Positions 26,098 to 32,898 of a DNA stretch of 36,653 nucleotides are shown piece by piece. The stretch's first letter is position 1; the number at the start of each line of letters is the position of its first letter. This stretch comes from a bacterium (GTDB taxonomy: Bacteria > JAHJDO01), in assembly GCA_018812485.1 (NCBI GenBank), contig JAHJDO010000089.1, positions 1-36,653 of the forward strand, written 5' to 3'. A model generated the notes under the pieces. The model searched no databases, was not told where the DNA came from, and worked only from the letters and a program-made list of their open reading frames with translations. The position numbers and the translations under genes were made by a program.

Positions 26098-26920
26098 ATT
26101 CCTTATTCTTTTTTTAATAGTAGGATTATCCGTCACTCAGTCATTCGCAGTGAATTTTGGATATGACAGAATTGATTTCTTTGGCAAAAAGAAGAAACCC
26201 ATATCTCCCGACACACCCGTGTTACAAGAAAAAACCAAGCCTGAAAAAAAAGAAGAAAAAAAGCTAGATGTAAACGACAGGGAATTCTGGACAGAAGTTA
26301 CTAAAACGCCTGACGGAACTTTAACATACTATAAACCCCCTAAAGCAGTATTAGATTATATTACCAATCCTACCGAAGAAAATGCCAGAAAATATCTTCT
26401 CTGGAATGAGAAAAAAATGGAAAGGATTGCAGAGGCTCAAAAGGTTCTTGCAAAGGCAGCGGAGAAAATGAAACTTTCCGGGACGTATTTCACAACGGAA
26501 GGGGGGGAATACAATCCGGTTGATATAAAGAAAGCCGGAGGGATTAATAAGTTTTTAAGAGAAAAAGGAATAAAAAACCAGCTTTTAATTAGCTATTTTA
26601 TCAGACCTGAATGCCCTTATTGTCATGATGAAACAAAAATATTGCAGGAATATATAAAAGAGAACAAGAACATAATAATAAAAGCATCTATAAACCCAAG
26701 GGGTTTTGCAAAAGAAGCAATAGATAAAGAATTAAAAGAATTCCCCTTTAAATATAGCTTCGATGGCGGAGAGCACGATCTCTATAAAATCGCAACCTAT
26801 CCCAGTATGATAATTACGGGACCCGACGGCACAAAATATAAAATGAGCGGTTTTGTAGATGAGGGGAAGTTTAAAGATACCTGCAGAAAAATATTATCCG
26901 GAAATATTAAAGAAAATTGA
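26078..26920 (+). CDS. traF: TraF, thioredoxin-fold conjugation protein
   Basis: A 280-residue periplasmic protein. The signal peptide ends in SFA-VNFG. A charged linker follows (PEKKEEKK), then the TraF middle region with TNPTEENARKYLLWNEKKMERI, then a thioredoxin domain with an intact CPYC pair at 179-182 and a cis-Pro loop ATYPSMIITG. F TraF has lost the CxxC, while many relatives keep it. It probably isomerises or reduces disulfides in TraU, TraH and related proteins. It overlaps the trbC-like gene by 20 bases. Its stop codon is the first triplet of the 46-bp direct repeat. Confidence 0.82.
   Translation: MKKYINRFLILFLIVGLSVTQSFAVNFGYDRIDFFGKKKKPISPDTPVLQEKTKPEKKEEKKLDVNDREFWTEVTKTPDGTLTYYKPPKAVLDYITNPTEENARKYLLWNEKKMERIAEAQKVLAKAAEKMKLSGTYFTTEGGEYNPVDIKKAGGINKFLREKGIKNQLLISYFIRPECPYCHDETKILQEYIKENKNIIIKASINPRGFAKEAIDKELKEFPFKYSFDGGEHDLYKIATYPSMIITGPDGTKYKMSGFVDEGKFKDTCRKILSGNIKEN
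26092..26129 (+). repeat. 38-bp perfect repeat, copy 2 (signal-peptide coding)
   Basis: This is the second copy of the 38-base block at 25497-25534. It starts 14 bases into traF. Identity breaks off just after GGATTAT in both copies, and the following residues diverge (FRAQLFA against SVTQSFA). Confidence 0.9.
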
Positions 26921-26963
26921 AAATAAAATGTCTAAAATCAAAACTTTATCTGTTATATATGTA
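26918..26963 (+). repeat. 46-bp direct repeat, copy 2 (after traF)
   Basis: This is the second copy of the block at 19148-19193 (three mismatches). It begins with the traF stop codon and leads into the PLD-like lipoprotein. Here the small ATG frame in the repeat stays open into that lipoprotein gene, while in copy 1 it stops after ten codons. Confidence 0.85.
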
Positions 26964-26987
26964 GAAAACAAGAAAAGGAGAAAAGGG

Positions 26988-27551
26988 ATGTTAAGTAAAA
27001 GAATTTCTAAGAACGCAATTTTGGCCGGGGCAGTTATGCTTATTTTCTTAGCAGGCTGTAATTCGCTAAAACCTATTACATTTACTAGCATGGAAGGACA
27101 TGTTGAGCCGACAATAGTAGTGAAAAAAGAATATAGTTATCAAGAAATGCTAAAGGTTATTAAATCAGCTAAAAGCTCCCTATGGATCTGCGACATTAAA
27201 TATGAAGATAATCTTTCAGATGAGGTCAATCCCGGGATAGTTAATGCAATTCTTCAAGCAGAACAACGTGGAGTAGATGTCAGGATTATGCACAGGGAGA
27301 CAGGAGAACTTTGGCTGAATAAACTAAGAAGATCAGGGACTGTTAATATCCTGGTACCTCCATGTGAAAGCAGAATGGTAAGAAAAAAATCAAGGTATGT
27401 TATAGCAGATAAAGAAACAGTCTTTGTCCAGGATGACAAAGTTGATCATCGCCCAAGAATTATAAGACACTATTCGCGTGTTGGAGATTATGTTACTGAT
27501 TTTAGTGAGAGGTGGAATGAAGCAGAAAAGAGAATAAGGAAGTATCATTAA
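26988..27551 (+). CDS. lipoprotein with degenerate phospholipase D-like domain
   Basis: A 187-residue protein from the ATG at 26988 (AAAAGGAG upstream); in-frame readings from further upstream run through the repeat and traF. The lipobox LAGC lies near residue 23. The domain shows PLD-family structure: MLKVIKSAKSSLWI, then IVNAILQAEQRGVDVRIM, then a strand pair where the H-x-K-x4-D signature belongs. There the sequence reads KSRYVIAD, giving K-x-R-x4-D, so the catalytic His and Lys are gone. It is therefore probably a binding protein and not an enzyme. Its stop overlaps the next start. Confidence 0.7.
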   Translation: MLSKRISKNAILAGAVMLIFLAGCNSLKPITFTSMEGHVEPTIVVKKEYSYQEMLKVIKSAKSSLWICDIKYEDNLSDEVNPGIVNAILQAEQRGVDVRIMHRETGELWLNKLRRSGTVNILVPPCESRMVRKKSRYVIADKETVFVQDDKVDHRPRIIRHYSRVGDYVTDFSERWNEAEKRIRKYH

Positions 27552-27799
27552 TGAGTAGAAGCAAAAAAATACTTAGTGAATTTGAATGGCTTGAGCAAAA
27601 TGAAGGAACTATGCAAAGAACTATGCGAGATGAAAAAGTTTGCCGAGGATGCGGGAGTCCAAAAGATAAAGGATCGCCTGTATGTTGGGATTGTTATAAA
27701 TACAGAAAAGACATAACGCCTTTTAAGTATTTTGATGGAGATATTTCGCAATGGCTAGAGCAAGTAAAAAAATTAAAAGCTCAGGAAAGAGAACAATGA
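27551..27799 (+). CDS. small zinc-ribbon-like protein
   Basis: An 82-residue hydrophilic protein with two Cys pairs, CRGC (near 31-34) and CWDC (near 45-48), arranged as a zinc ribbon, flanked by charged helices. There is no signal peptide, so it is cytoplasmic. Function is unknown. It is coupled to both neighbours by start-stop overlaps. Confidence 0.65.
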   Translation: MSRSKKILSEFEWLEQNEGTMQRTMRDEKVCRGCGSPKDKGSPVCWDCYKYRKDITPFKYFDGDISQWLEQVKKLKAQEREQ

Positions 27800-28932
27800 G
27801 ACAGAAAAAATTAGTTGCTTTTATATTATTTGCTTTTTTTGCAGGGCTTTCTTCCATATCATTTGCAAATGATATTACCCTGCACTATTTTTATGATAAA
27901 GGATGCAGAAACTGCGATAAGGCAGATAACCTGTTAAGCTCATTTATTGCAGGAGATCCTTATCATAAATATATAGTCGGGTACTCAAAAAAGAATAGGA
28001 TTAAAATTACAAAACACAATCAAGAACTAAAAGATCAAGTTGAGACTAGAATAACCTTTGATACTGCTTATAAAGTAAAACATGGCCGAAGGCTTGTGTG
28101 CCCCGCTGTTTTTATCGGAAGCTGTGCTTTAGTCGGGAAGAAAGAAGTATTTAAGTTAGGTGAGGCTATGAGAGATCCTGGCAAATGTCTGCCAGTTTGT
28201 AATACTGGGGGTAAGGAAAAACTGGAAAGCATTTTTACTTCAATTTCTCTACCGGTAGTTATTTTTGCAGGCTTGCTTGACGGAGTAAACCCTTGTGCAA
28301 TTACTGTTTTAATATTTTTTATTTCTTTCCTGCAGGTGAGAGAAAAAAGAGGAAGAAACCTTGCAGTGTTTTTATTTATTTCAGGTGTGTTTATCGCGTA
28401 TCTGTCGTTTGGGCTGGGAATAATTAAGGGAATAAATAAGTTTTACAGTTTTAGAAGAATAATCGACTTAGTTGCAGTAATGTTATGTACATACTTTGCT
28501 ATTCAATCATTCTTTGACTACAGAAAAGCTAAACTGGGGAGAGTTAGAGAAATGGTGTTAAAAACACCGGAAAGATTAAATAATATTGCTCGCAGATTAA
28601 TAAGAAACACAAAAGGAGCTGTTATAATTGCGCTGCCACTGGGAATTATTATATCTCTGCTGGAATTTGTATGTACGGGCCAGGAATATGTACCAACCAT
28701 TCTATATATGCTTAAAACAGGAAATAGAATTGCCAGGGCCATCCAACTCTTGACGGTTTATAATCTGGCTTTTGTTCTTCCTCTTATCCTGGTTGGGATA
28801 GCTTGTATTGCTGGGAGCAGGACTGATAGAGTTACAGACTTTTACAGGAAGCATTTAGCAACTGTTAAGCTATGTTTTTGTTTCTTTTTTACAGGATTAG
28901 CTATTTATTTAGGAACAACTTTAATCAACTGA
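27796..28932 (+). CDS. CcdA/DsbD-type electron transporter with N-terminal thioredoxin domain
   Basis: A 378-residue protein from the ATG at 27796 (ATGA overlap with the zinc-ribbon gene). After a signal peptide it has a glutaredoxin/thioredoxin-like domain with CRNC at 37-40 and two more Cys pairs near 105-140. A CcdA-like membrane region follows (about 155-378) of roughly six helices. Two conserved cysteines lie in GVNPCAIT (near 167) and FVCTGQEY (near 292), the pair that passes electrons across the membrane in CcdA/DsbD. It would keep the CxxC proteins of this element reduced. The domain order differs from E. coli DsbD. Confidence 0.85.
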   Translation: MRQKKLVAFILFAFFAGLSSISFANDITLHYFYDKGCRNCDKADNLLSSFIAGDPYHKYIVGYSKKNRIKITKHNQELKDQVETRITFDTAYKVKHGRRLVCPAVFIGSCALVGKKEVFKLGEAMRDPGKCLPVCNTGGKEKLESIFTSISLPVVIFAGLLDGVNPCAITVLIFFISFLQVREKRGRNLAVFLFISGVFIAYLSFGLGIIKGINKFYSFRRIIDLVAVMLCTYFAIQSFFDYRKAKLGRVREMVLKTPERLNNIARRLIRNTKGAVIIALPLGIIISLLEFVCTGQEYVPTILYMLKTGNRIARAIQLLTVYNLAFVLPLILVGIACIAGSRTDRVTDFYRKHLATVKLCFCFFFTGLAIYLGTTLIN

Positions 28933-28945
28933 GAAAGGAGTTTTT

Positions 28946-29422
28946 ATGGGCAAAAAAACATTTAAACAAAAATTACCAGAAGAATTAGAAAGTTTACTTT
29001 ACAAGAGCTATTTAATTGAAATTTACACAAAATATTGGGAAAACTTATTTGATAATCCACCGCTTTTACATGATTGTCTTATCAAAAAACTGAGTAACTT
29101 AGAGGAATCTGTAAGCAAAATATGTATAAAGATAGAGGCAGAAGATATAGGGTTTGATACAGATACAATTATTGATGGGATCGACAGCGTGTTTAAAGAG
29201 CAGAAGAAACAAATAAGTCTCCTACCTGTATTGTCGGGATTTGATTCTTCTAAAGAAATGGCGAAACTTCTAATAAAAAAAATAATGTTAGAGGGAATAG
29301 AAAAAGAACTTCAATCGCTTGGAGTTGAAGTGGCAAAGCTCACGACAGAAGAAGTCAGGTTTATTGATAAAAAAACAAAAATTGTTTTATGTCTAGAACC
29401 CCAAATCACTAATGTCCCATAA
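28946..29422 (+). CDS. uncharacterised cytoplasmic helical protein
   Basis: A 158-residue protein with GAAAGGAG a short distance before the ATG. It has no signal peptide or membrane helix. The composition suggests a mainly alpha-helical protein (LEESVSKICIKIEAED, KLLIKKIMLEGIEKELQSL). I recognise no family. It lies between the electron transporter and an exported protein. Confidence 0.6.
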   Translation: MGKKTFKQKLPEELESLLYKSYLIEIYTKYWENLFDNPPLLHDCLIKKLSNLEESVSKICIKIEAEDIGFDTDTIIDGIDSVFKEQKKQISLLPVLSGFDSSKEMAKLLIKKIMLEGIEKELQSLGVEVAKLTTEEVRFIDKKTKIVLCLEPQITNVP

Positions 29423-29447
29423 ATAAAAAGGTTGGAAAGGTGTAAAA

Positions 29448-29846
29448 ATGAATAAAATTATGCGTAGAATAGTAATTGTTTTTGCCATAAGCTTTTTGCC
29501 TGTTTTCGGGTTTGCTGAGGTAATTGGCAATGCTGATGAGATAATAGAGAATATCGCTAATCCAATCTTGAACAACATTCTGGATGGCATTAAAACGAGT
29601 AATGCCGAAAAATATTCAAAAGATTTTAAAGCATCCAGGAGAATGTTTATGCAAAAATATGATCAGGTACAAGCTCAAATTGGGAACTGGAAGTCATATA
29701 AATATCTCGGCTTCTTAAACAGAGAAACTGAGACAGTAGTTCTATGGAAAGGCCAGTTCAATGAAACCAATAATGATGTTTTGATCAAAATGGCCATATC
29801 TAAAGAAAACGGTAAATATTTGGTTGTTGGCTTGTGGTTTCAATAA
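29448..29846 (+). CDS. small exported protein, DUF3887/NTF2-like fold suspected
   Basis: A 132-residue protein with a signal peptide ending in GFA-EV. The mature part begins with helices (IIENIANPILNNILDGI), a YSKDFKASRRMF segment, and ends in beta strands (VVLWKGQFNETNNDVLIKM, then LVVGLWFQ). This helix-then-sheet order resembles small NTF2-like domains of the DUF3887 type, but the match is only by eye. It overlaps the open frame of the nuclease gene that follows. Confidence 0.55.
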   Translation: MNKIMRRIVIVFAISFLPVFGFAEVIGNADEIIENIANPILNNILDGIKTSNAEKYSKDFKASRRMFMQKYDQVQAQIGNWKSYKYLGFLNRETETVVLWKGQFNETNNDVLIKMAISKENGKYLVVGLWFQ

Positions 29847-29863
29847 TAAACCCAGGGAAACTT

Positions 29864-30394
29864 ATGAAAGCTTTATTAAAACCTATTAATCTCTTAATAA
29901 AAGTTATTACTGTGCCTGTATTAGTTTGCCTGGTAACGTCCTATGCTTACGGCGTTGTGGACATATTTGAAGGCAAAGAGGGCTGTATAAAAGGCAAGTA
30001 TTGCAAGGTTAAGTTTATAAAGGTAGTTACTCCTGAAAAGATAATTGTAAAGCGAGGATTAAAGGAGCACAGCGTAAAACTTGCCGGGGTTAACGTCCCA
30101 AAAGAATATTGGCCGGAAGCAACTACTTTTATAAGGAGTTTTATCGAGGGGATAGTTAAACATCCATATATCACAGTTGAATTTGAGAAAACAAAGAAAG
30201 AAAAAGCATGGGTAGGTTACGTCTGGAAAGAAGGCTTAATGTTAAATTGGGAGTTGGTAAGGATGGGACTTGCAGAATATTGTCAAAAAGATATTACGGG
30301 AAATAAGTATGATCAGTTTTTACAAGGAGCAGAACTTAAAGCAAAAACAGAAAGGAAAGGAATGTGGGCAAAAATATTAAGAGGAGGAATGTGA
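29864..30394 (+). CDS. exported thermonuclease (SNase-like)
   Basis: A 176-residue protein from the ATG at 29864, with CCAGGGAAA upstream. A signal peptide (hydrophobic ~8-25, ending in AYG) is followed by a staphylococcal-nuclease OB fold: HSVKLAGVNVPKE, EATTFIRSFIEG, a VGYVWKEGLMLNWELVRMG segment and a terminal KAKTERKGMW. The family's catalytic Arg before the (R)LxGI(D/N)xPE motif appears changed here, so activity is uncertain. SNase genes are frequent on conjugative elements. It could degrade nucleic acid outside the cytoplasm. Its stop overlaps the next start (TGATG). Confidence 0.82.
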   Translation: MKALLKPINLLIKVITVPVLVCLVTSYAYGVVDIFEGKEGCIKGKYCKVKFIKVVTPEKIIVKRGLKEHSVKLAGVNVPKEYWPEATTFIRSFIEGIVKHPYITVEFEKTKKEKAWVGYVWKEGLMLNWELVRMGLAEYCQKDITGNKYDQFLQGAELKAKTERKGMWAKILRGGM

Positions 30395-30915
30395 TGGGTG
30401 AGAAAGTAAAATATTTAAAATTAGTTCTATTGGGATCAGTGTGTTTTTTATTAGCAGGATGCGCTTGTGTTCCGGGAGGTATTTCAGCTTCAAGTACACC
30501 TCTTAATAACAAACCATATCATACACTTGGATATACCTCAGCAACTGATAGTAGGTTTCTTATACTGGGGTTTATCCCTGTAACAGGAAGTAACTCAACA
30601 AGGGACGCGCTTAATGAGGCAATTAAGGATGCTGGAGCTGATGCGTTAATTGATGTAACGGTAGAAGCATATGGACAATGGTTTATACTGTTTTCCAGGG
30701 TAGTAACAAAGGTAGAAGGAATTGGTATTAGGTTTGAGCATTATAAGCAAGAGCCTGAGAATATAGGCGTAAAGAGCAAAAATACGGATAGTGAAGCTAT
30801 TGCAGACTATATTGTAGAAGCGGTGAAAGAAAAGAAAGAAAGAGAGAGCAAAAAGCAAAAGCAGAAAACAGATCCTGAAAAAACGAGAATGTGGGATAAG
30901 ATTAAAATTGATTGA
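30394..30915 (+). CDS. outer-membrane lipoprotein, TRL-like fold suspected
   Basis: A 173-residue protein with GAGGAGGA before the ATG and a lipobox LAGC (Cys near 23). The central part, SRFLILGFIPVTGSNSTRD, then EAIKDAGADALIDVTVEAYGQ, resembles the small TRL/DUF6567-type lipoproteins (a beta strand with G, a helix with DA, then a strand ending in D). The C-terminus is a charged helix. Function is unknown. Confidence 0.62.
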   Translation: MGEKVKYLKLVLLGSVCFLLAGCACVPGGISASSTPLNNKPYHTLGYTSATDSRFLILGFIPVTGSNSTRDALNEAIKDAGADALIDVTVEAYGQWFILFSRVVTKVEGIGIRFEHYKQEPENIGVKSKNTDSEAIADYIVEAVKEKKERESKKQKQKTDPEKTRMWDKIKID

Positions 30916-30944
30916 ATTTTTAATTATATGCAAAAGGTTTAAAA

Positions 30945-31496
30945 ATGGCAAAAATGAATAAAGAAAAACGTGTAGGCTTAAGACTTTATGAAAATCAATT
31001 GCAAGATTTAGAAATACTTGCCAAAAAGAACAATAGCAGTATTAGTGAGCAAGTTAGAGAGGCTGTTGAGGAGTATGTTTTAAATCAGGGGGTCAGGAAC
31101 AGTCTTTCCTATATAAGACGGCAAATTAAACAAAAAACCACATTCGAAAAATTAAAGCTAATCGCAGGATTGGTAATAATTGCTCTTCTTCTTCCTGTAT
31201 TGTTGGATATAAAAATAGATACTTTCAGGCGAGTTGCTATGGCAATCGGGATTATTTTAGGTACATCCGGATTTCTTTTTAATATAGATACGAAATATTG
31301 GTTAGGAATATTAACTATAGGGTTTGGTGCCTCATTTGTACTGCCGGCTTTTTTCTTTTCCCCTAGTTATCAACTATTGTTTGGAACTTTTTTTATCTGG
31401 CTTAGCCCGTGGCTACTCATGTTTATTCTTTTACATATAGGGTTAAAAGAATATGAAACAAAAATTAATAAGGATCATAAAAATGAAAGCACATAG
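30945..31496 (+). CDS. ribbon-helix-helix protein fused to membrane helices
   Basis: A 183-residue protein. Residues ~6-48 form a CopG/Arc-type ribbon-helix-helix domain: a strand KRVGLRLY followed by LQDLEILAKKNNSSISEQVREAVEEYV. After a basic linker, about 70-170 contains four hydrophobic helices, and the end is charged. Ribbon-helix-helix proteins are DNA-binding dimers, often relaxosome accessory factors or autoregulators. Here one is tied to the membrane. Possible roles are anchoring plasmid DNA near the mating channel, or membrane-linked gene control; both are inference. It overlaps the next gene by 14 bases. Confidence 0.75.
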   Translation: MAKMNKEKRVGLRLYENQLQDLEILAKKNNSSISEQVREAVEEYVLNQGVRNSLSYIRRQIKQKTTFEKLKLIAGLVIIALLLPVLLDIKIDTFRRVAMAIGIILGTSGFLFNIDTKYWLGILTIGFGASFVLPAFFFSPSYQLLFGTFFIWLSPWLLMFILLHIGLKEYETKINKDHKNEST

Positions 31497-32898
31497 CAAG
31501 TATTTGACAATCTTGTGTTTATTTTTAGTAGTTTCAATAGTTGGTTGCGGCGTAATTAAGAAACGCCCATCTAATGACCTTATTCAAGGCGCGCTAAAGT
31601 ACAAATTACCTCCAGCGCTAAAAATAGTAGATTTAAAAGCAGAAGAATGGAGTTCCTCGGGCAAGCTCGGAGAAATTATCACTATTTTTTCTGCGCAGGT
31701 TATTCCTAGAGAAGATCTGGTAGAACAGATTGATTATATTGAAGGGACTTCCATTGTGAAGGTTGTTTTTCCAAAAACAAAGAGTGTTCCAATTAATGGG
31801 AAAGCGTTTGCCAAACAAGTTGGAGATCAATGGGAAGTTCAAGTAGAAATTAGCGAAAAGCACAAAGTGCTGTATTTTGTAGAAGAACCAATATCAAAAT
31901 ATCAACCGGCAATTCTAGCAGGAAGCAAAGAAGCAGAGAAACTAAAATCAGATCAATCAGATAAAATATTGCGTATAGCATGTAAAAAACTCGATGCAGA
32001 AATTAAACTGGATGAGAAAAGAAAAAAAATAAAACAAGAGCAACTTGATAAAGAAAAGCAAGAAGATATTGTTCTCCGGAAGAAAATGTTCTCAGCAATA
32101 GTCAATGCGTCAGGTCTTGTTGGTGGGACAGAGAAGAAGATACGCGATTGGTATATCTTCGTAGAAAACAAAGATCCTAAAAAACTTCTTTTTACCGGTA
32201 CTATTATTAAAGAACTTATAATTGGTGGATCGATTCCTTTTTCAGGTAGAATTGAAAAGGGTGGAATAGCAGTCTTGAAAACAGTTGCCGATGACGAAAC
32301 AAAAAATATTATACTTGATCAGGTAGATGTAACCGGACGTGTGACAGGAATATACTTTGCTTTTATGCCAATATCAGAAAATAAGGTAAAAGAGATAAAG
32401 GCAACATTAGAATATATGAAAGCATGGGCTGAAAGAGATTTTGTTATTAAGACAATAAGTAAAGAAGAAGCCATACAACTTCTTGCGCAAACTGAGTATT
32501 ATACCCCAAAGGGAGAAGCAACGGCTTCAAGTTGCCACTATGGCAGTTCAGGGTACCCTAAACGGGCGATAAATAATGATTTTAGCACATGGCAGTGTTT
32601 AGATGATAAAACTGGGTGGCTTAATATTCGTTTAAAAAGCTCGCAAAAGTGTATGGGGATTTTGTTATATAGGCCTGACGGTAGTGTAATTAAGTCTGCA
32701 AATATAAAGATTAATAATGGGAAAAGGATCTCATTTTCGACCACAGCAGAAAAAGGGAGTCTTTTAATTCCTTTTAAAAAAGAGGAATTTATTAAAAATA
32801 TTAGGGTAAATATTATTCAATCAGATAGACATACTGGATTTGCAGAAATAGTTTTTATTTCTCGCTTGAAAGAGAAAAAGGAAAACCAAAATGAATGA
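31483..32898 (+). CDS. large lipoprotein with F5/8-type discoidin-like C-terminal domain
   Basis: A 471-residue protein from the ATG at 31483; AAGGATC supports it over 31453. The lipobox SIVGC puts the lipidated Cys near residue 22. A middle region with a Lys/Glu coiled coil (about 170-210) is followed by beta-rich sequence. About 350-460 reads as a galactose-binding, coagulation factor 5/8-like domain: GEATASSCHYGSSGYPKRAI, NDFSTWQCLDDKTGWLNIRL, then strands to the end. Such domains bind carbohydrate or surface ligands, so it may act in cell-surface contact. Family naming is by pattern. Confidence 0.68.
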   Translation: MKAHSKYLTILCLFLVVSIVGCGVIKKRPSNDLIQGALKYKLPPALKIVDLKAEEWSSSGKLGEIITIFSAQVIPREDLVEQIDYIEGTSIVKVVFPKTKSVPINGKAFAKQVGDQWEVQVEISEKHKVLYFVEEPISKYQPAILAGSKEAEKLKSDQSDKILRIACKKLDAEIKLDEKRKKIKQEQLDKEKQEDIVLRKKMFSAIVNASGLVGGTEKKIRDWYIFVENKDPKKLLFTGTIIKELIIGGSIPFSGRIEKGGIAVLKTVADDETKNIILDQVDVTGRVTGIYFAFMPISENKVKEIKATLEYMKAWAERDFVIKTISKEEAIQLLAQTEYYTPKGEATASSCHYGSSGYPKRAINNDFSTWQCLDDKTGWLNIRLKSSQKCMGILLYRPDGSVIKSANIKINNGKRISFSTTAEKGSLLIPFKKEEFIKNIRVNIIQSDRHTGFAEIVFISRLKEKKENQNE

